From Adiantum capillus-veneris (taxonomy: Eukaryota > Streptophyta > Polypodiopsida > Polypodiales > Pteridaceae), in assembly GCA_014529385.2 (NCBI GenBank), contig CM043947.1:127096891-127160890 (forward strand): DNA of 64,000 bases, read 5' to 3'. Made by a program: the position numbers and the translations under genes. Positions 1-13,317 of this stretch are shown here, piece after piece (positions within the stretch are counted from its first letter, which is position 1; every line of letters begins with the position of its first letter). The notes under the pieces are model-generated. The model was not told where the DNA came from and did no database searches. It saw only the letters and a list, made by a program, of their open reading frames with translations.

Positions 1-1022
1 TTTGCTGTGAGGGATTTTTTGTTCTGCCATCATGATGGAGCTTAACCCTATTGGCAATGTTACTCGGGCTTATGGTCATAGCTCTTTTCGAGAAGAGTGT
101 TGTTGCAAAAAGTGTGGCAAGGTTAATCTGCAACCATGTCATTTTCCTATCACTATGGTTAGGGAAGATAAAGATGCGCTGGAATCAAACTGAGCTTATC
201 TCTTTGCTGTAGAGCCTCATCTTTTGCCAATTGGAATTCTTAGGCTATGCAATCATACATACTAGGTTCCTGCCTAGTTAGAGGCTTAAGGCGATTGCAA
301 GCAGTGTAGTGTTTTTAACTCCACTTTTGAGGTATGTATGGTCATGGGCCTAACACCTACTTCACCTACTTCAAGAAAGATCTACGGATGCAGTACCTAG
401 TGGTTTTCCTTCACAGTTTTTTTCAGTATTCCTCTCACCGAGACGGTGAGCGGTCTTGTGGCGGGCAACCTGTAGTAGCAGGGCTACAATGTCACTTCAC
501 AGGATAGACATTTGGTTACACTTGGTCTGGTTCACACTGGACGGACCCTCTGGTCTCGGGAGTGACACGTGGCAGGGTGCCTACCGACGGTGGTCTAGTG
601 GACCTCGTGGCCAGGTCACCACATGGCTGACATTTATGAGCCGTTGGTGGCTCTTTATGATTGTACATATGAGTAGTCATTTTGGGCCAGTGGTATTATC
701 TTGTACTGAGTCGTCTAGAGTAGGTCTTTACACAGAGCACGTCTGCACCATCCTGACACATCTGAGCCTCGACACCCCCATTGTACCTGTGAGTCCTGGG
801 CTGGAGATGAGTGTGCTGCCACGCCAGAGTCTGTATCAGTCTTTGAGATAGTCGATTCATATGTTCTGGTCTGCAGTTGTGTCTTTGCGAGCTCTGTTGA
901 CGTCTATTTTCCTTTTTATTCAGTCTGTTTAAGGGAGATTCAGTCTGTTTGAGTGAGATTGTCACGCACATTGCACTGAGGACCACCCACTGTAGAGAGA
1001 ACGACACATTATCCACGCTACA
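1..1022 (+). repeat. Putative 5' LTR end of Ty3/gypsy element 1 (start not resolved)
   Basis: The stretch ends in ...CTACA directly before an initiator-Met-type primer-binding site, as a retrotransposon LTR should. The left LTR boundary is not seen; it may lie inside or before the window, so only the right edge at 1022 is supported. A reading frame at 456-851 is open but has no domain and sits within this non-coding region. Gag-like sequence starts about 170 bases downstream, as expected for a leader. Confidence 0.45.
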
Positions 1023-1024
1023 AT

Positions 1025-1036
1025 TGGTATCATAGC
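1025..1036 (+). promoter_or_regulatory. Primer-binding site (tRNA-iMet type) of gypsy element 1
   Basis: TGGTATCATAGC matches the usual plant iMet primer site TGGTATCAGAGC with one change (G to T). It lies two bases after the LTR-like CA end. It would prime minus-strand DNA synthesis. Confidence 0.7.
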
Positions 1037-1190
1037 TATTGGTTTCTTTTTTCTTGCTTAAGAAGAGAGGTCCTTATGTTGTCCTTGATGTGGATGCTTG
1101 AGTGCCAATTTTCAAGAGCTAAGAGGAGTAGCAACTAGGGCTTTGAACTTGCCAAAGAATAAGTTAACATACACATAAATTCTTTTAGCA

Positions 1191-2638
1191 TGGCTGACAA
1201 TAATAAAGAGAATAGAATGAATATTGATAGCTTTGATTTTGCACATGAAGATGCTACTAATGATGCCCCTATGCTTGTGAGTTCTCGTCTCTAGGCAACA
1301 ACAAGTTATGGGCAACCCCACCCTAGATGGTGAAGTTTACCAACAACTTTGCACCCATGGGATTCTCCAAACTCCCCAAGAAGAGAGAGTACATGTGATG
1401 TCTCTTGTAGGGACTTCCAAAAGAAGTCTCTCTTTGGTGAGAGAAGAAGAGGATACTCAACATCCACTTGAGGATACATATGAAGGGTCTCAACATCCAC
1501 TTGAGGATGTACCTCTATTCAAAAGGAGAAGGCATGCTTCAAATGTAGAGTCCCTACCAAAGGAAAGAGAAAGAAGTGAATCGCCAAACGCTTTGGAAGA
1601 TGTGGCTCCACAAAGACAACGAGAACGAAGATCTCCAACTCTTCCCAAGAGGAAAAGATCGCCGCATACTCCTCCTCATTGTAATCTCAAAAGGGAGGAG
1701 AGGAATCACAGGAAGAAAAAGGAGAGAAAGAGGTCACCCTCTTCTCCATCTTCATCGCCTTCCTCCTCTTCCAATGAAAGTAGCGGTTTTTTTTTCCCAA
1801 AGAACCTAAGAGGAGAGGCCATCAAAAATCCTATGTTGCTTGGAAAAGGTCCAATAAGCTCAAGAAGTTCAAGGAGGGAGGAAAGAACATCTCTTTTCTC
1901 ACCTATGATGAAACCTTTGGTGCCACGGACAAAGTCTTGGCCTTTATTTAACAATTTGATGCGGCCTTTGGAGATGAGGGCTTCATGGAGTCCTCCAAGC
2001 TACGAAATGTAGCTATGCATTTTCAAAGGTCTGCCAGGTAATGGTGGGCTAGCCTACGAGCTAACAGTGAAACTCCAAAAACATGAAAAACCCTAAGAGA
2101 TTCCATAAAGAAGCAGTTTCTTGCAAGCGATGCCAAAGATAAAGTTCTCATTGAATGGTGAAGCTTGAAGCTGTCTCCCTACGAGTCTATCCACAAGTAT
2201 GTGGTCAAGTTTTGGGATTTACATCTCAAAGCCACTATCTACAAAAAGATAGACTTTACATGAAACAAAAACAACAGTTTTGTGCTGGATTTTCTGAAGG
2301 TATGGCCGAGTATGTCAACTCTCAACGGCCTAAGACCATCTTTGTGGTCATACACCATATTGTGGTTGCCTCGTGAATAAATTTCCAACAAGGGGATAAG
2401 AGGAATTCTAAGCCCATGGAAATAAAAAAGCAAAGTGAACCTAAAGGAAAGAAATGGTCAAAATTCTTCCAAAGGCACCTCTATCAACAACAACAAAGCT
2501 AAGGAGAAAGGAGTTTACAAAGGCAAGAATCGACTTTCTCTTGAGGAGCTAGAGCGTTATCGCAAAGACAACCGGTGCTTCAAGTGTGGGGATCAAGGAC
2601 ATGCCCATCGTGCTTCATGCAAAAGCCTCTATGGCTGA
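1191..2638 (+). pseudogene. gag: Gypsy element 1 gag remnant with CCHC zinc knuckle
   Basis: A degraded capsid/nucleocapsid coding region. It starts at an ATG near 1191 (MADNNKENR) that parallels the gag start MAQHNQESV of the second gypsy element at 59,039. The frame is broken repeatedly by stops and frameshifts. A Ser/Arg/Lys-rich segment (about 1,550-1,780) is followed by a conserved block shared with element 2 (LTYDETFG, near 1,900) and ends with a CCHC knuckle, CFKCGDQGH...C, at about 2,572-2,620. The knuckle has five rather than four residues between His and the last Cys. The long open frame at 1308-2012 is one piece of this gag, not an SR splicing protein. It is certainly non-functional as a single protein. 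Confidence 0.75.
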
Positions 2639-2644
2639 AGCTCC

Positions 2645-3262
2645 AAAAGGGGATGCTCATTGCCAAGGATTTCTCCTTTCCTATGCTTGGGGAAAGGTGC
2701 GAGAGCATCAACTCACAACTTCATATCCACGGAGTTGGCCACCAAGCTAGGCATACAAGCCCATGAGATGGGAGATGCATTGAAAGCCGATGAAGCTTTC
2801 AAGGGACAAGACGTTTCAATTACTCCCTTAATTGGAAAATTGGGACTTCATGTCCAAAGCTATGTGGACAAAGAGGATTTCTTCATCTCCCCTCTCAAAC
2901 ATGAGGATGTTATCCTTGGGGCACCATGGTTCACTCGCATGGCTGCCACTATGAAGTTCCCTGAAAGGAGAATTTATTTCAATTATAGAGAAAAGGCCAT
3001 GTACATAGATGATTATGAGTTGGGGAACACCATATCCCTGGTAAATACGCTTGCTTTTGATAAGTCAATAAAAAGCTGTATTTCTACGCATATGATTTTT
3101 GTTAGAGAATCTGTAAATGATTCTATTGTTTTCATAAGTAGCAATAAAGGGAATCAAGACAAATTAGAGTTGTTTAATTTCCTAAATAGATTCCAAGATT
3201 TTTTCATGATGACATCCCTAGTGAGCTACCTCCAAAATGAGGGAATGATGAACATGCAATAG
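2645..3262 (+). pseudogene. Gypsy element 1 retropepsin-like protease remnant
   Basis: The open frame from 2660 encodes a retroviral-type aspartic protease domain typical of plant Ty3/gypsy pol. Recognisable parts are the segment after the active site (STHNFIS..LATKLGI), a Val-Gln-Ser-Tyr strand, and the C-terminal signature VILGAPWF around residues 92-99, followed by a linker into RT. The catalytic Asp region at the N-terminus is disrupted by a frameshift (gag and protease are in different frames near 2,690). It aligns by eye along its length with the better copy at 60,544-60,957. Confidence 0.75.
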
Positions 3263-4720
3263 AGATTCTATTAGGAAGCTCACCGCCTAATAAACCTCCT
3301 TATCAAGCTCAACAAGAGGAGATAATGAGGCAAGTGCATGAATTGCTAAAAAAAAGGGATGGTGAGGCCTAGCTCCTCTCCATTCTATTCACCAATACTT
3401 TTAGTGCAAAAGAAAGACAACACATATCACATGTGTGTCGACTATAGAGCACTAAATAGGATCACTATAAAAAAAAGGATTTCTCGTGCCACAGGTAGAA
3501 GATCTATTTGATAAGTTACAAGTTTTGGCCTGACAAATTCTCCAGCCACATTCAAACTCATGATGGACAAAAATCTTCGGGCCACTCAAATTCTCTTGAT
3601 GAGTATAACTGACACCTCCAGGTAATATTTTCAAGCTGTGAGAGAGAATAAGCTTTTCATTAATAAAAAGAAAAGTGAATTTTTGCTACAAGATATTCAA
3701 TATTTAGGTCACATTATCTCTAAAGATGGCACCCGTATGGATCCAACAAAGTTAGAGGTAATAAAAGGATGGCCTAATCCAAGGAATTTATAGGAGCTAT
3801 GAAGCTTTATAGGTATGTGTGCCTACTGTAAACGCTTCATAGAAAAATTATCGCTAATAGCAGGCCCATTACATGACTCAACAAAAAAGAACATTAAGTA
3901 TTCATGGACTACAAAAGAGCAAGAATCTTTTGAGAATCTTAAGGATAAGATTATCTCTCAACTTGTGCTCACACTACTAGGTCTCTTAAAGCCATTTGAG
4001 GTCTAATGTGATGCTTGTGGTGATTGGCTTGGAGCTGTTTTGCTTCAAGAAGGGCATGCCATAGCATATGAGAGTCGAAGACTTAACTCCAATAAGTGAG
4101 TATTGGGAAAATACAAAAAAGAGCTACGAGCCGTTCTATATGCCCACGTTGAACCACTATCTCTTGGGGACTCCATTCATCCTACGAACGGATCACAAAG
4201 CCTCAAGAACTTCATGATGCAAACCAAGCTCTCCGACAAACAAATGAGGTGGGCAAATTTTCTTTCACAATTTAAATTTCATATTGCTCACATTGTTGGC
4301 AAGCACAATCAAGTGGCTAATGCACTTTCACAACGGCCAAGAGTAAATGTGGTGTCAATAGCAACTCACCATGATCTATCTTTTATGATAGACGAGTATG
4401 CTACTGATCGAGACTTTTAAGTACATAATTACACCTTTTTTATTAGGAAGAAAAAAGAACCATTCACCTTGAAGGATGGTTATCTTTCAAATGACAATAG
4501 GCTATGTGTTACTCACCCATACAATAAGAAAGTCATGTATGAATCCCATGCTTCTCCTTATGCGGGGCAAAGAGGGACTCCATAATCTATTCTTTGAGGA
4601 GTAGAAATGTATTTCTGTTGGCCTCTCATGAAAAGTAAACATACAAGAGTATGTCTCAAAATGCGTGGTATGCCAAAAGTCAAAATTTGACCGAGGCTCG
4701 TCTCTGACACATAAATTTTT
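3263..4720 (+). pseudogene. pol: Gypsy element 1 RT, RNase H and integrase N-terminus remnant
   Basis: Broken pol sequence. Near 3,280 it carries the segment before RT (SSPPNKPPY, QQEEIMRQV). The RT catalytic core is largely lost: text resembling the palm is interrupted by stops, and a deletion near 3,600 joins to a later segment. RNase H sequence is readable at 3,815-4,420 (SLIAGPLHDSTKK; CDACGDWLGAVLLQEG; QMRWANFLSQFKFHI..VGKHNQVANALSQR). The integrase zinc-binding region follows to about 4,700 (ESHASPYAG; YFCWPLMK) and then stops. No integrase core, chromodomain or 3' LTR is seen, so the element is truncated at its 3' side. Confidence 0.75.
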
Positions 4721-6825
4721 TTGGCGCCCTGTGACTAAGTCCACGGGGTACATTTAATCTGCACACACAAAGTAAATCTCAAAACTGGTATTGTTCTCCC
4801 GAAAGAAGAAGAGCTTGATGTGAAGTGCCTCTATTAAACTGAAGAAGATCCCTAAAACTTCTTAATTTCACAACCGGAGGAATATTACAGTCTGCCCAAT
4901 CATGACTGCAGAATAATTGAATTTACATCCCTTTGGTTAAATTGTGTGCCCATACTAATTCAAAGTGCTTCTAGTTTGAGGAGCCAAAGGTGACCCTAGA
5001 TGCGACCAAGGCTAACTTCAAACTACACACTCATAGTGTTGTGAACGCTAATAAGAAAAAATAGAAGCACATGCCATACTTTCTCGTAGTCGTAAATACA
5101 TCATAAAAATACTAAGAAAAGTAGCAAAAGGATTTCTTGATGGAAGCATAATCCCATTGCACCAAAAATGCAAGATCCTTATCCACTCTTTGTCTTCTCA
5201 CATCCTTTATTCCAAAAACTACCAAATACATCCTACATATGATCAACTTTGTAATATGGAGTGAGAATGAATCTTGGTTTGGACTTTTACCAATGCATTA
5301 CTCATAAATCACACCATATCACTTCGTAGAGGATGGATAAAATCTGCAATAGAACTTTTGAAAGAATAAACATAACTAGCAGTATGCATCATGTGTGCAA
5401 CCTCGTAGATGTAATAGATTATCCATTATATTGCACTTAGAATGAAATTGGAAAATTTGATCTCTACTCTTTGAATGAACTTAGCATAATATGGAGGGAA
5501 GACCATGAAAACTGACATCCATCATTTGAGCCTCTAGATACGTAAAGAAAATTCCTAATGAGAAAATTGCTACAGGAAAAAATTTGATGAAAAATCCATG
5601 CATATAGAATCACTTTGCTACAAAATCTTTGAAAAATCTTGGTGAGAATTTTGACACAAATTTTGGCAAAAATCTTGATGAGCTCTTTGCTAAAAAAGGC
5701 AATAATTAGAACCAACACTTTGTGGAACGCATGCCCCATCGATGAAAATAATATTCTAAGAATGCTTTTTTAAAAGAAAAATAATAAAGAGTAAGCCCTT
5801 TTCTTTAGGACCAGGAGTCATATTCAACATAATCCTGCTATAAATCTATAAACTTCTGTTTAGAAATAGTAGAATATGCAAAGCATCTTGCACTAGTTGT
5901 ATAACACCATCGTGTGGTTTGGTCAATCTCATAGATTGATGAACAACCAAAAATGTAACTTGTTTAAATGAACATGAAAATTTGACATGCTTCAAGTATG
6001 GCATCTTGTTTCTTTGCAAACCTATGCATACCCTCCCTAGCAAATGATGCAGGCTAAAACACTTTTGGAAGATCCTTGGAATAATGGTTCTCTTGTAAAT
6101 AATTGTCCTTGCATATTAGAAAATAATTGAAACCTTGGGAAACTTCACGAGCAAGTTATGCAAAACCTAAGATAATAATAACCTTGAACTTTTTAAAAGA
6201 AAAACACACCTCGTGGGTAAACTCGGCACCCTTGGTTTCATAAGTCATTTAGCTAGGTCTTTTTGAAGCCACAAAATCCATTCTTCATGTAAGGTATTCC
6301 TAATGACTTAAAAAAAAATCACTATCTACATAGTGCAAGGACACTTTAAAGAGAACAAAATGCTAAAGGAAACTAAAGGAGAAGAAAAACGCAAATGCAC
6401 CAATGTGAAGTCCACCACCTCTATACAGGGACACAAAAATTCTTTTGACTTTCCACCTTCATAAGTCTTTTCATATCCTAAACTCACCCTTCCCTTACAC
6501 ACTTAAGATTTTTTCTTTTTGAGATTGGAGAGACCTAATTGATAGATGGTAGTCAATTCAAAATTGAAAAAGATATCCAATATATTCTTGCTCAATTGGT
6601 TGTGATCAAGAATAATGGCTCCTAGAAGGTTGGTAGGTTATTACCCTAACTTCAACAAATCCTTTTGCACAGAGACTCATTTTGTCCTATGACATTCTTG
6701 TTCTTCTTCTCACTATAAGCCTAAATGTTGCAAGTTAGTGTCTTAATAATCTCTCTATCCATCAAGCCTTTCTTGTTATTCCTCTACCTTGTGCCCTTGG
6801 GGAACTATAGTCTACACATTAATAG
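4721..6825. other. Non-coding stretch, no gene recognised
   Basis: AT-rich sequence following the truncated gypsy element. Open frames here (for example 5,464-5,739 and 5,846-6,043 on the minus strand) are short, low in complexity and show no domain. I see no clear LTR, terminal repeat or RNA gene. Confidence 0.5.
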
Positions 6826-7369
6826 ATGTTCTTCTCTCTACTTTAGCACATAGACATAATATTTTTATGCAATATGCATCTTGCAAAGGAGGAAGATGAA
6901 AAAAAGAGAGCTAAAGATTATATGGATTGAACAAATAACTATTTTTACAAGATCTCCATGATTGCACACTAATCATAACAAATCTATGAAAGTTCTCCAT
7001 GTCAAGGAATTTTGCATTACCAAGAGGGTAGTCTATACTATTGCTACCATTGCAACAATGGAGATGAGTTGCCCTACCAAAAAATATGAACAACACATGT
7101 TCTTCTCTCTACTTTAGCACATAGACATAATATTTTCATGCAATATGCATCTTGCAAAGGAGGAAGATGAAAAAAAAGAGAGCTAAAGATTATATGGATT
7201 GAACAACTAACTTTTTTTACAAGATCTCCATGATTGCACACTAGTCATAACAAATCTATGAAAGTTCTCCATATCAAGGAATTTTGCATTACCAAGAGGG
7301 TAGTCTATACTATTGCTACCATTGCAACAATGGAGATGAGTTGCCCTACCAAAAAATATGAACAACACA
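6826..7369. repeat. Tandem duplication, 271-bp period, two copies
   Basis: Copy 1 (6,826-7,096) and copy 2 (7,097-about 7,369) are near-identical and abut, beginning at ATGTTCTTCTCTCTAC and ending at AACAACACA. Differences are a few substitutions and a one-base change in an A run. The short frames within (6,911-7,096 and 7,207-7,464, minus) are the same random frame seen twice. Confidence 0.9.
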
Positions 7370-7864
7370 TACAAAATAGCACGGCTACTTGTGCATACCT
7401 TGAAAGTAAAGTTCAACATAGTATCCATGAGAGACACAAGAGAGCAACAGAAGGACATGTGCACCTCTACAACTGGAGTGCTGCATGTATGTGACAGAAG
7501 AGATCATAGGTAGAGAAGATAGGAGAAGAGCGGCACTAGCACTGGTTGCGATTTCCTCTTATACAAAAGTGAGTCTCTTCCTTTTTGCACATATATAGAT
7601 GAAAAGATCAAAACAAATATAATCCACTTTGATTAAAAGAATAAATTATATTTACAATAGAAGTAAGATTGTTGTATTGATAATGGGATAATAATTGGTG
7701 TGGACTATTTGGATAGAAGATGTGGTCGAACAATCTAAACTTGAAGTCATCTCTTGCTTGACACCTATCCAACCCATCAATCTACTAAACAACAACACCA
7801 GACAATCTGATCATGAAAACGATATCAATGATCAATGCACTAGATTCAATATAACCAATTCCAA

Positions 7865-8040
7865 GAAACAATATTTGAAATCCAAATATACATTTCCATT
7901 AAAGGTGCATGCAATTCACACAAAAGGTCCTCAAGGAATGGCTCTTAATCTTTATTCCATAATACTCATTTGAGTTTCTCAACACCCACAAACAATATTT
8001 GAAATCCAAATATACATTTCCATTAAAGGTGCATGCAATT
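7865..8040. repeat. 52-bp direct repeat, spaced ~125 bp
   Basis: The segment AAACAATATTTGAAATCC...GTGCATGCAATT occurs at about 7,866-7,916 and again at about 7,990-8,040, essentially identical. No transposon ends are evident at its borders. Confidence 0.8.
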
Positions 8041-10560
8041 TGTTTATCTTCAAATGGTGCAAGCATGAGGCACTTTTTCTATGTTCTATGATCGTTGATT
8101 TTAAAAAGTGGAAGATGATCTTTTAAAATATAATGTATATTGACAAAGGCATCGTTGTTGAAAAGCCACATAGAATGAAAGGATCTATCCAGCTTTACAT
8201 TGTTTACAAAATGTTTGATTCCATTAGATATGTTTGTTCCATCACAAGTGCAAAACACAAGATGCATAGAATTTTTCCAATTGCAAGATCTTACACAACA
8301 ATAAAAAAAGTTACAATCAAAATTCAATTACTTTTTTTTTCTTGGGTGGGGGGGAGTTCTCGCTTATATTAGACCAAAGAACATAGCCTATAGGGGAGCA
8401 ATGAGCAAAGAACAAAGAGCTAGACATGAGTCTAGGAAATGGCTCCACATATTCACCCTCCAATAAAGCCATCCCATTTTGGGCATGCATGTTTAAAAAG
8501 GTGTCTTGGAATTTCCATACTTTGGCAATGACATTGGAACCAATGACACTAGCAAAGGGAAGTCAATACCCCCCTTCTTGAATTTTTTCTCACTTTTGTA
8601 TCTTTGTAGACAATCCATGTGCTGCTTATCAACACATTGTACCCTCAGCTTGCACATTAAAAGTAACTAAAGCACAAATCTATCATTGGCAATGTAGCCA
8701 AATTCCTCCTTTGGTAAAGCCTAGATCCCTTTGTTACAAAAAAATATTATTTTGATAATCTATACACGTTTCTATATATATAAAGCTAAAGTCAAAGGCT
8801 CCATGAGCAATGTCCTCTCCCTAGGCCAGAGAGAGAAATTGTTTATCTTGAAATAAGGCTCAAAAGTAGCGGGAATGGAAATTGCTAGAACCATAGTTGT
8901 TTGGAGGGCTTTGAAAACTCATAAGGTGCTTGGTTAGAGAGTCAATGGGATGCTAGCAAGTAGTTGCTAAAAGGAATTTGAAGAGTTTATGAATCGGTAA
9001 GAAATCTCCCAAGGATGCCATTTTATTTTCACAGCATCACAAAAACTTAGAAAAAGACCTCCAGTCAGTTAATTCAAAGTAGGGGAACAAGGTCTATAAA
9101 TGATAAGGTTATCAGTGGATCAAAATATATGGACCCTTAGCCACCCATGCATATGCAACTCTAGAGGAGCATGCTCATTATGAGAAAAAGCAGAGGAAGA
9201 GAGAAAAAGCAAGTAGGACTATAAAAAAGAGACCTAGTGAGAGTATTTTGGAAATATCTCACCAAAGAAGGATGCTCTACAAAAAACTGGCTCAATAAGG
9301 ACCATCCAAACAAACAACTTTTGTGTTCAAACCTTTTTAGGAGATCGGAAGAGGGAGGTTTGTTTAGATTACTACTACAAAGTAGGAATTTTCTATATGC
9401 AAAGTAAGAGTTTTCTCCTCTTACACAAGGCTCTCTTTCTCTATCTATGCATGTTTAGGCATTGTAGAGCATTCCCTTCTTGCTCTAAAAGGTAGAAGCT
9501 ACTCTCTCTTTGCAATAGATAATCATATTTTTGTAATGATCAAGAAATGGCTAGCATAGAAGCTCAAGCTAATCATGATGGTTATGTTTTCAATAAGAAG
9601 ATTCCCAAATAAGAGGGAGAAATTTCTCTCAGGAGCCCTGCACATCACAAAGGAGAAGTAGCTCAATGTCTCCTCAATGAAGTCCTCTAGCTTGGAGTGA
9701 ATCTATGGGATCATCTAAAAGGAGAAACTATGAATCTCCTTGCAGAAATCATGTTACACATAATAGGATGAGCCATTGTGATGAGTACTCCATTAGAAGA
9801 GAGAGGACACTTCCCATGAGTTTGAAAGAAATATAACTAAATGTAGAGAGCATTCAAATGAAGAAGTGACTACTCTAAGAAGGTGTCCTAAGCATAGAAG
9901 ACAAAAATCAAAGCATAGAAGACAAAGCTAAGAAGTGAAATCTCTCTCATTTTCTATCAGGAAATATGTTTTTTTAATATTCCTTCAGCATGAGGGAGAT
10001 AAAGACTCCGATATTGCAATTGAGAAGTAATTGAAGTAGGTTGCCTATTGACAAAGAGTCTAATATTTGGAAGCCATCAATCACATTATACATCATATGC
10101 TATCATAATTTTGATAAATTGACAATTACATTGTGTCATGATATTTTGTATTCTTTTGAAATGCTTAATTTGATTACAATGGTGGCTTGGATATATACAA
10201 TCTCCTCTAGTTTTAGAAATGCAAGCCTTTTTTAATCCTACCTTCCTTCTACTAGTGGGTGTGAGTGTGATCCTTGACATTATGAAGATTGTGAATCTTG
10301 TATGGTCAAAACTTGTATTTAACTCATAGGACTCTTGTGCCCTTATTGCTTGTCATCTTGTTATGTGGGGCTATCTTGGAATTGTGTTTTTAGATAGGAT
10401 GGATAGCCACTTTTTAAGGCCATATTCCAGTTAGATATGCTAACGTACACCTTCATTATATATACTAATGGGTTTTGTCAAATTCTATTTTTGACCTACA
10501 CAAAAAGGGTCTACATATATTTCTATTGCCTTGTTAGCATACATTTCATATTTTTTTTAC
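8041..10560. other. Non-coding stretch, no gene recognised
   Basis: No reading frame with a recognisable domain. The frames at 8,079-8,327 (minus) and 8,133-8,372 (plus) overlap each other and look random. A T run and a G run meet near 8,330-8,352. Confidence 0.45.
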
Positions 10561-10800
10561 AATCATATATCCATTTAATTGTTGAATGGCCATTGATTAA
10601 TAAGTTTCAATAGACTTAATCCTCATGTGAGAGTCTCAAATGAGATGGTCATGACTAGATTTCTAAAAAATAGTTAGTATTGCCATTTGATTGTTGAGTA
10701 ACCATAAATTATTAAGTGTCAATAGCTTTAATCCTCATGTGAGACTCTCAACTCTCAACTAAGATGGTCATAAGTAGATTTCTAAAAAATAGTTCTCGAT
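10560..10800. repeat. Diverged tandem duplication, ~115-bp period
   Basis: Two imperfect copies share ATTGTTGA.TRRCCAT, TTAATCCTCATGTGAGA.TCTCAA and AGATTTCTAAAAAATAGTT. The first spans about 10,572-10,676 and the second about 10,683-10,795. The second carries an extra CTCAACT. Confidence 0.75.
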
Positions 10801-12940
10801 ATAACAAAAATGATGCCCAACTTTTTTGGTCATTTGGATGCAAAACTCATTTTGAGGTCATAAAATGAATCTAGCAAAAATGGTTGTAAAACTAGAATTT
10901 ATATGTTTGTTGTGACTTTAAGCATCTATCTTTCATATTAGGCCTTTTGGGTCATTGACTCGTGATAAACATATAGTTGCAGAGTTTTATTTTCAAAGGC
11001 ATATTTTTACAAGTCTATAACCTGAAGTAGTTATAGAATTCAAAGAATAAATGCATCATCACACATATCTCTAAATAAATGGAAAAGATTTAAAAATAAA
11101 TTGTACTTGATTTGAGCTTGCTTGTTAGTTTCTTTGTAATTTTTGACACGAATAACAAGGAGAAGGGATCAATGACACCTATTTTCCCAAGAAAATGCCA
11201 ATACTAAAGTACTTGTGTTTCTTGGATGGTGGCAATTAAGAGATTCATTCCTTGGAATTACATTAGCAACTATAGCAGTAGCAACAAAAAATCATCATCC
11301 ATTAACTAGTTTTGATTCTTTAAATTAAGCAAATGTTTTTTTAATCCTTTTATGAACTCAATGTATGTTTATTTTTCATTTGAAAAGTCTATTATTGTAT
11401 TTTAGACATGCATATTATTTGGTCTAGTCCTATTGTATGGTTCAATACTTTGTGAAAGTTAAACTATTATTATGTAGCCAATCTTAAACTACCAAAATAG
11501 GAAATGGAAGATGAAATGGGGACACAAACATGCCTTTGATCTGGTGAACACCTTGACTCCAATCCGACTTGACTGTGAAAAGATTCTTCAACACTACCTA
11601 CAATGCCACATACATATACAAGGCAATTGTGGAGAAGAGAGATCAATTAGGCAAAAAGAGAGAGTGATGTGGGAAGGGCTCTCCATGTTGATACAAAGCT
11701 ATAGATACAAGTGATCAACGGTGGTCTAGCATAGATGCAACATGCCCTCAATGGATAGACCCCTAGTACACATACTTGCTACTGCTATTGCCATCTGCTC
11801 CTACACACTAATGAGAAAACCTCTAACATGGCCACACACGGACAACCTTTTGGCCAGAATGGGGACTACAAGGCACTTCACTACCTCCTACCATCAAGGT
11901 AGAAATGTGATAGAGTGATAGAAGCCTCTAGGCTACATAACATATCTGCCCACATGAGGCACAAAGACCTATATCCACTACCATCAATGTAGATATATCT
12001 TGAAAGTGAGAGTGCCAAAAATAAGTGACTGCCATCAAGAGGTTGACATGGAGAGAATATCGATGTACAATGTTGTTGAAAGCATAGCTGGTTTTCCCAT
12101 TGCCCTATCCTAGCATTGCCAATAGGAGCCCAATAGGGTTGCCCCTATTAGGGCTTCAAGACATTGTTTCAATAATCTCTCCCTACCCATCCCCATATGC
12201 CCCTTACAAGAGGCTGCCCAATTCTTATAGCTAGGCCCACAACATGAAAATAAATGTAAAAAATAGGAACCTAGTGGAAAAGAGGCTAAAAATAAGGCAA
12301 GTCTAGGGAAAAGAAGCTACTTTGAGCCAGCACGCACCTAAATGTCCATAGAGAGGGCCAAAACCCAAGGCTGCACATCGCTCGAAATATTTTGAAGTGA
12401 GAAAAATACCTCATTCTAGCTGGGCACAATCACAAAACACTCCTCACTCTTTATCACCTATCCTTGAAAGATAGGGGCCACACGGGACGATTCTAGAGAG
12501 ATGCCAAACTCTAACACCCCCTATCGGCTCCTAGAAAGATTGTTGCTAGCTCCTCCAAGAGATAGAATCAAAAGTAAGGGTAAAGGCATAAACTACGAGT
12601 ATCTCTAGATCATTTCTTAACTCACAAAACAACCACCCTCCAAAACGAAGCCAAAATATGGAGGCAGTTAAAACACCGAGCAACAAAAACCGAGCGGGTA
12701 AAAGACACGATCTTAAAAAAATGAGCAACCTCAATTTCCATGCAATGCATACGTCAAGAATTTGTGAGCGATCTATATTAGAGAGAGAGCCCTAGGATGA
12801 TCAATGATCTATAAAGTGGATGCCACCTACGAGCACTTCATTTCTAAAATGAGACATTTATGACCCATACGTCAATACATTATATTATTGACTATATGTC
12901 ATACTTCAATACGTTAATCTGTGAGGGAGGGAGGGGCGAG
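10801..12940. other. Non-coding stretch, no gene recognised
   Basis: AT-rich up to about 11,500, then of more mixed composition. Short frames at 11,511-11,714 and 12,546-12,734 show no domain. I see no terminal repeats or RNA genes. Confidence 0.45.
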
Positions 12941-13030
12941 ATTGAGACATTCATGACCCATATAGTGGATTGTCTAATGTTCTCTGTGTGTGTATGGGTG
13001 TGAGTGAGTGAGTGTGTGTGTGTGTGTGTG

Positions 13031-13083
<53 letters not shown>

Positions 13084-13218
13084 AGGGGGGGGGATTGAGA
13101 CATTCATGACCCATACGGTGGATTGTCTAATAATCCATGAGAGAGAGAGAGAGGGAGAGGGAGAGAGAAAGGGCGGGGAATTGAGACATTCATGACCCAT
13201 ACAATGGATTTTCTAATG

Positions 13219-13313
<95 letters not shown>
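12941..13313. repeat. Triplicated 42-bp unit interleaved with (GT)n and (GA)n microsatellites
   Basis: The unit GATTGAGACATTCATGACCC followed by ATAYRRTGGATTKTCTAATG occurs near 12,940, 13,096 and 13,180. It is separated by GT tracts (about 13,014-13,031 and 13,224-13,258) and GA tracts (about 13,034-13,080, 13,140-13,170 and 13,259-13,313). Long frames here on both strands are translations of the dinucleotide tracts and not genes. The arrangement suggests repeated slippage or unequal exchange. Confidence 0.85.

Positions 13314-13317
<4 letters not shown>

Noticed and set aside
456-1016. Frames at 456-851 (plus) and 696-1016 (minus) as host genes
   Set aside because: They overlap on opposite strands within the LTR region and show no domain or codon pattern.
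1308-2012. Ser/Arg-rich 234-codon frame resembling an SR splicing protein
   Set aside because: It lies between the gypsy primer site and zinc knuckle, has no RNA-recognition motif, and its blocks match the gag of gypsy element 2.
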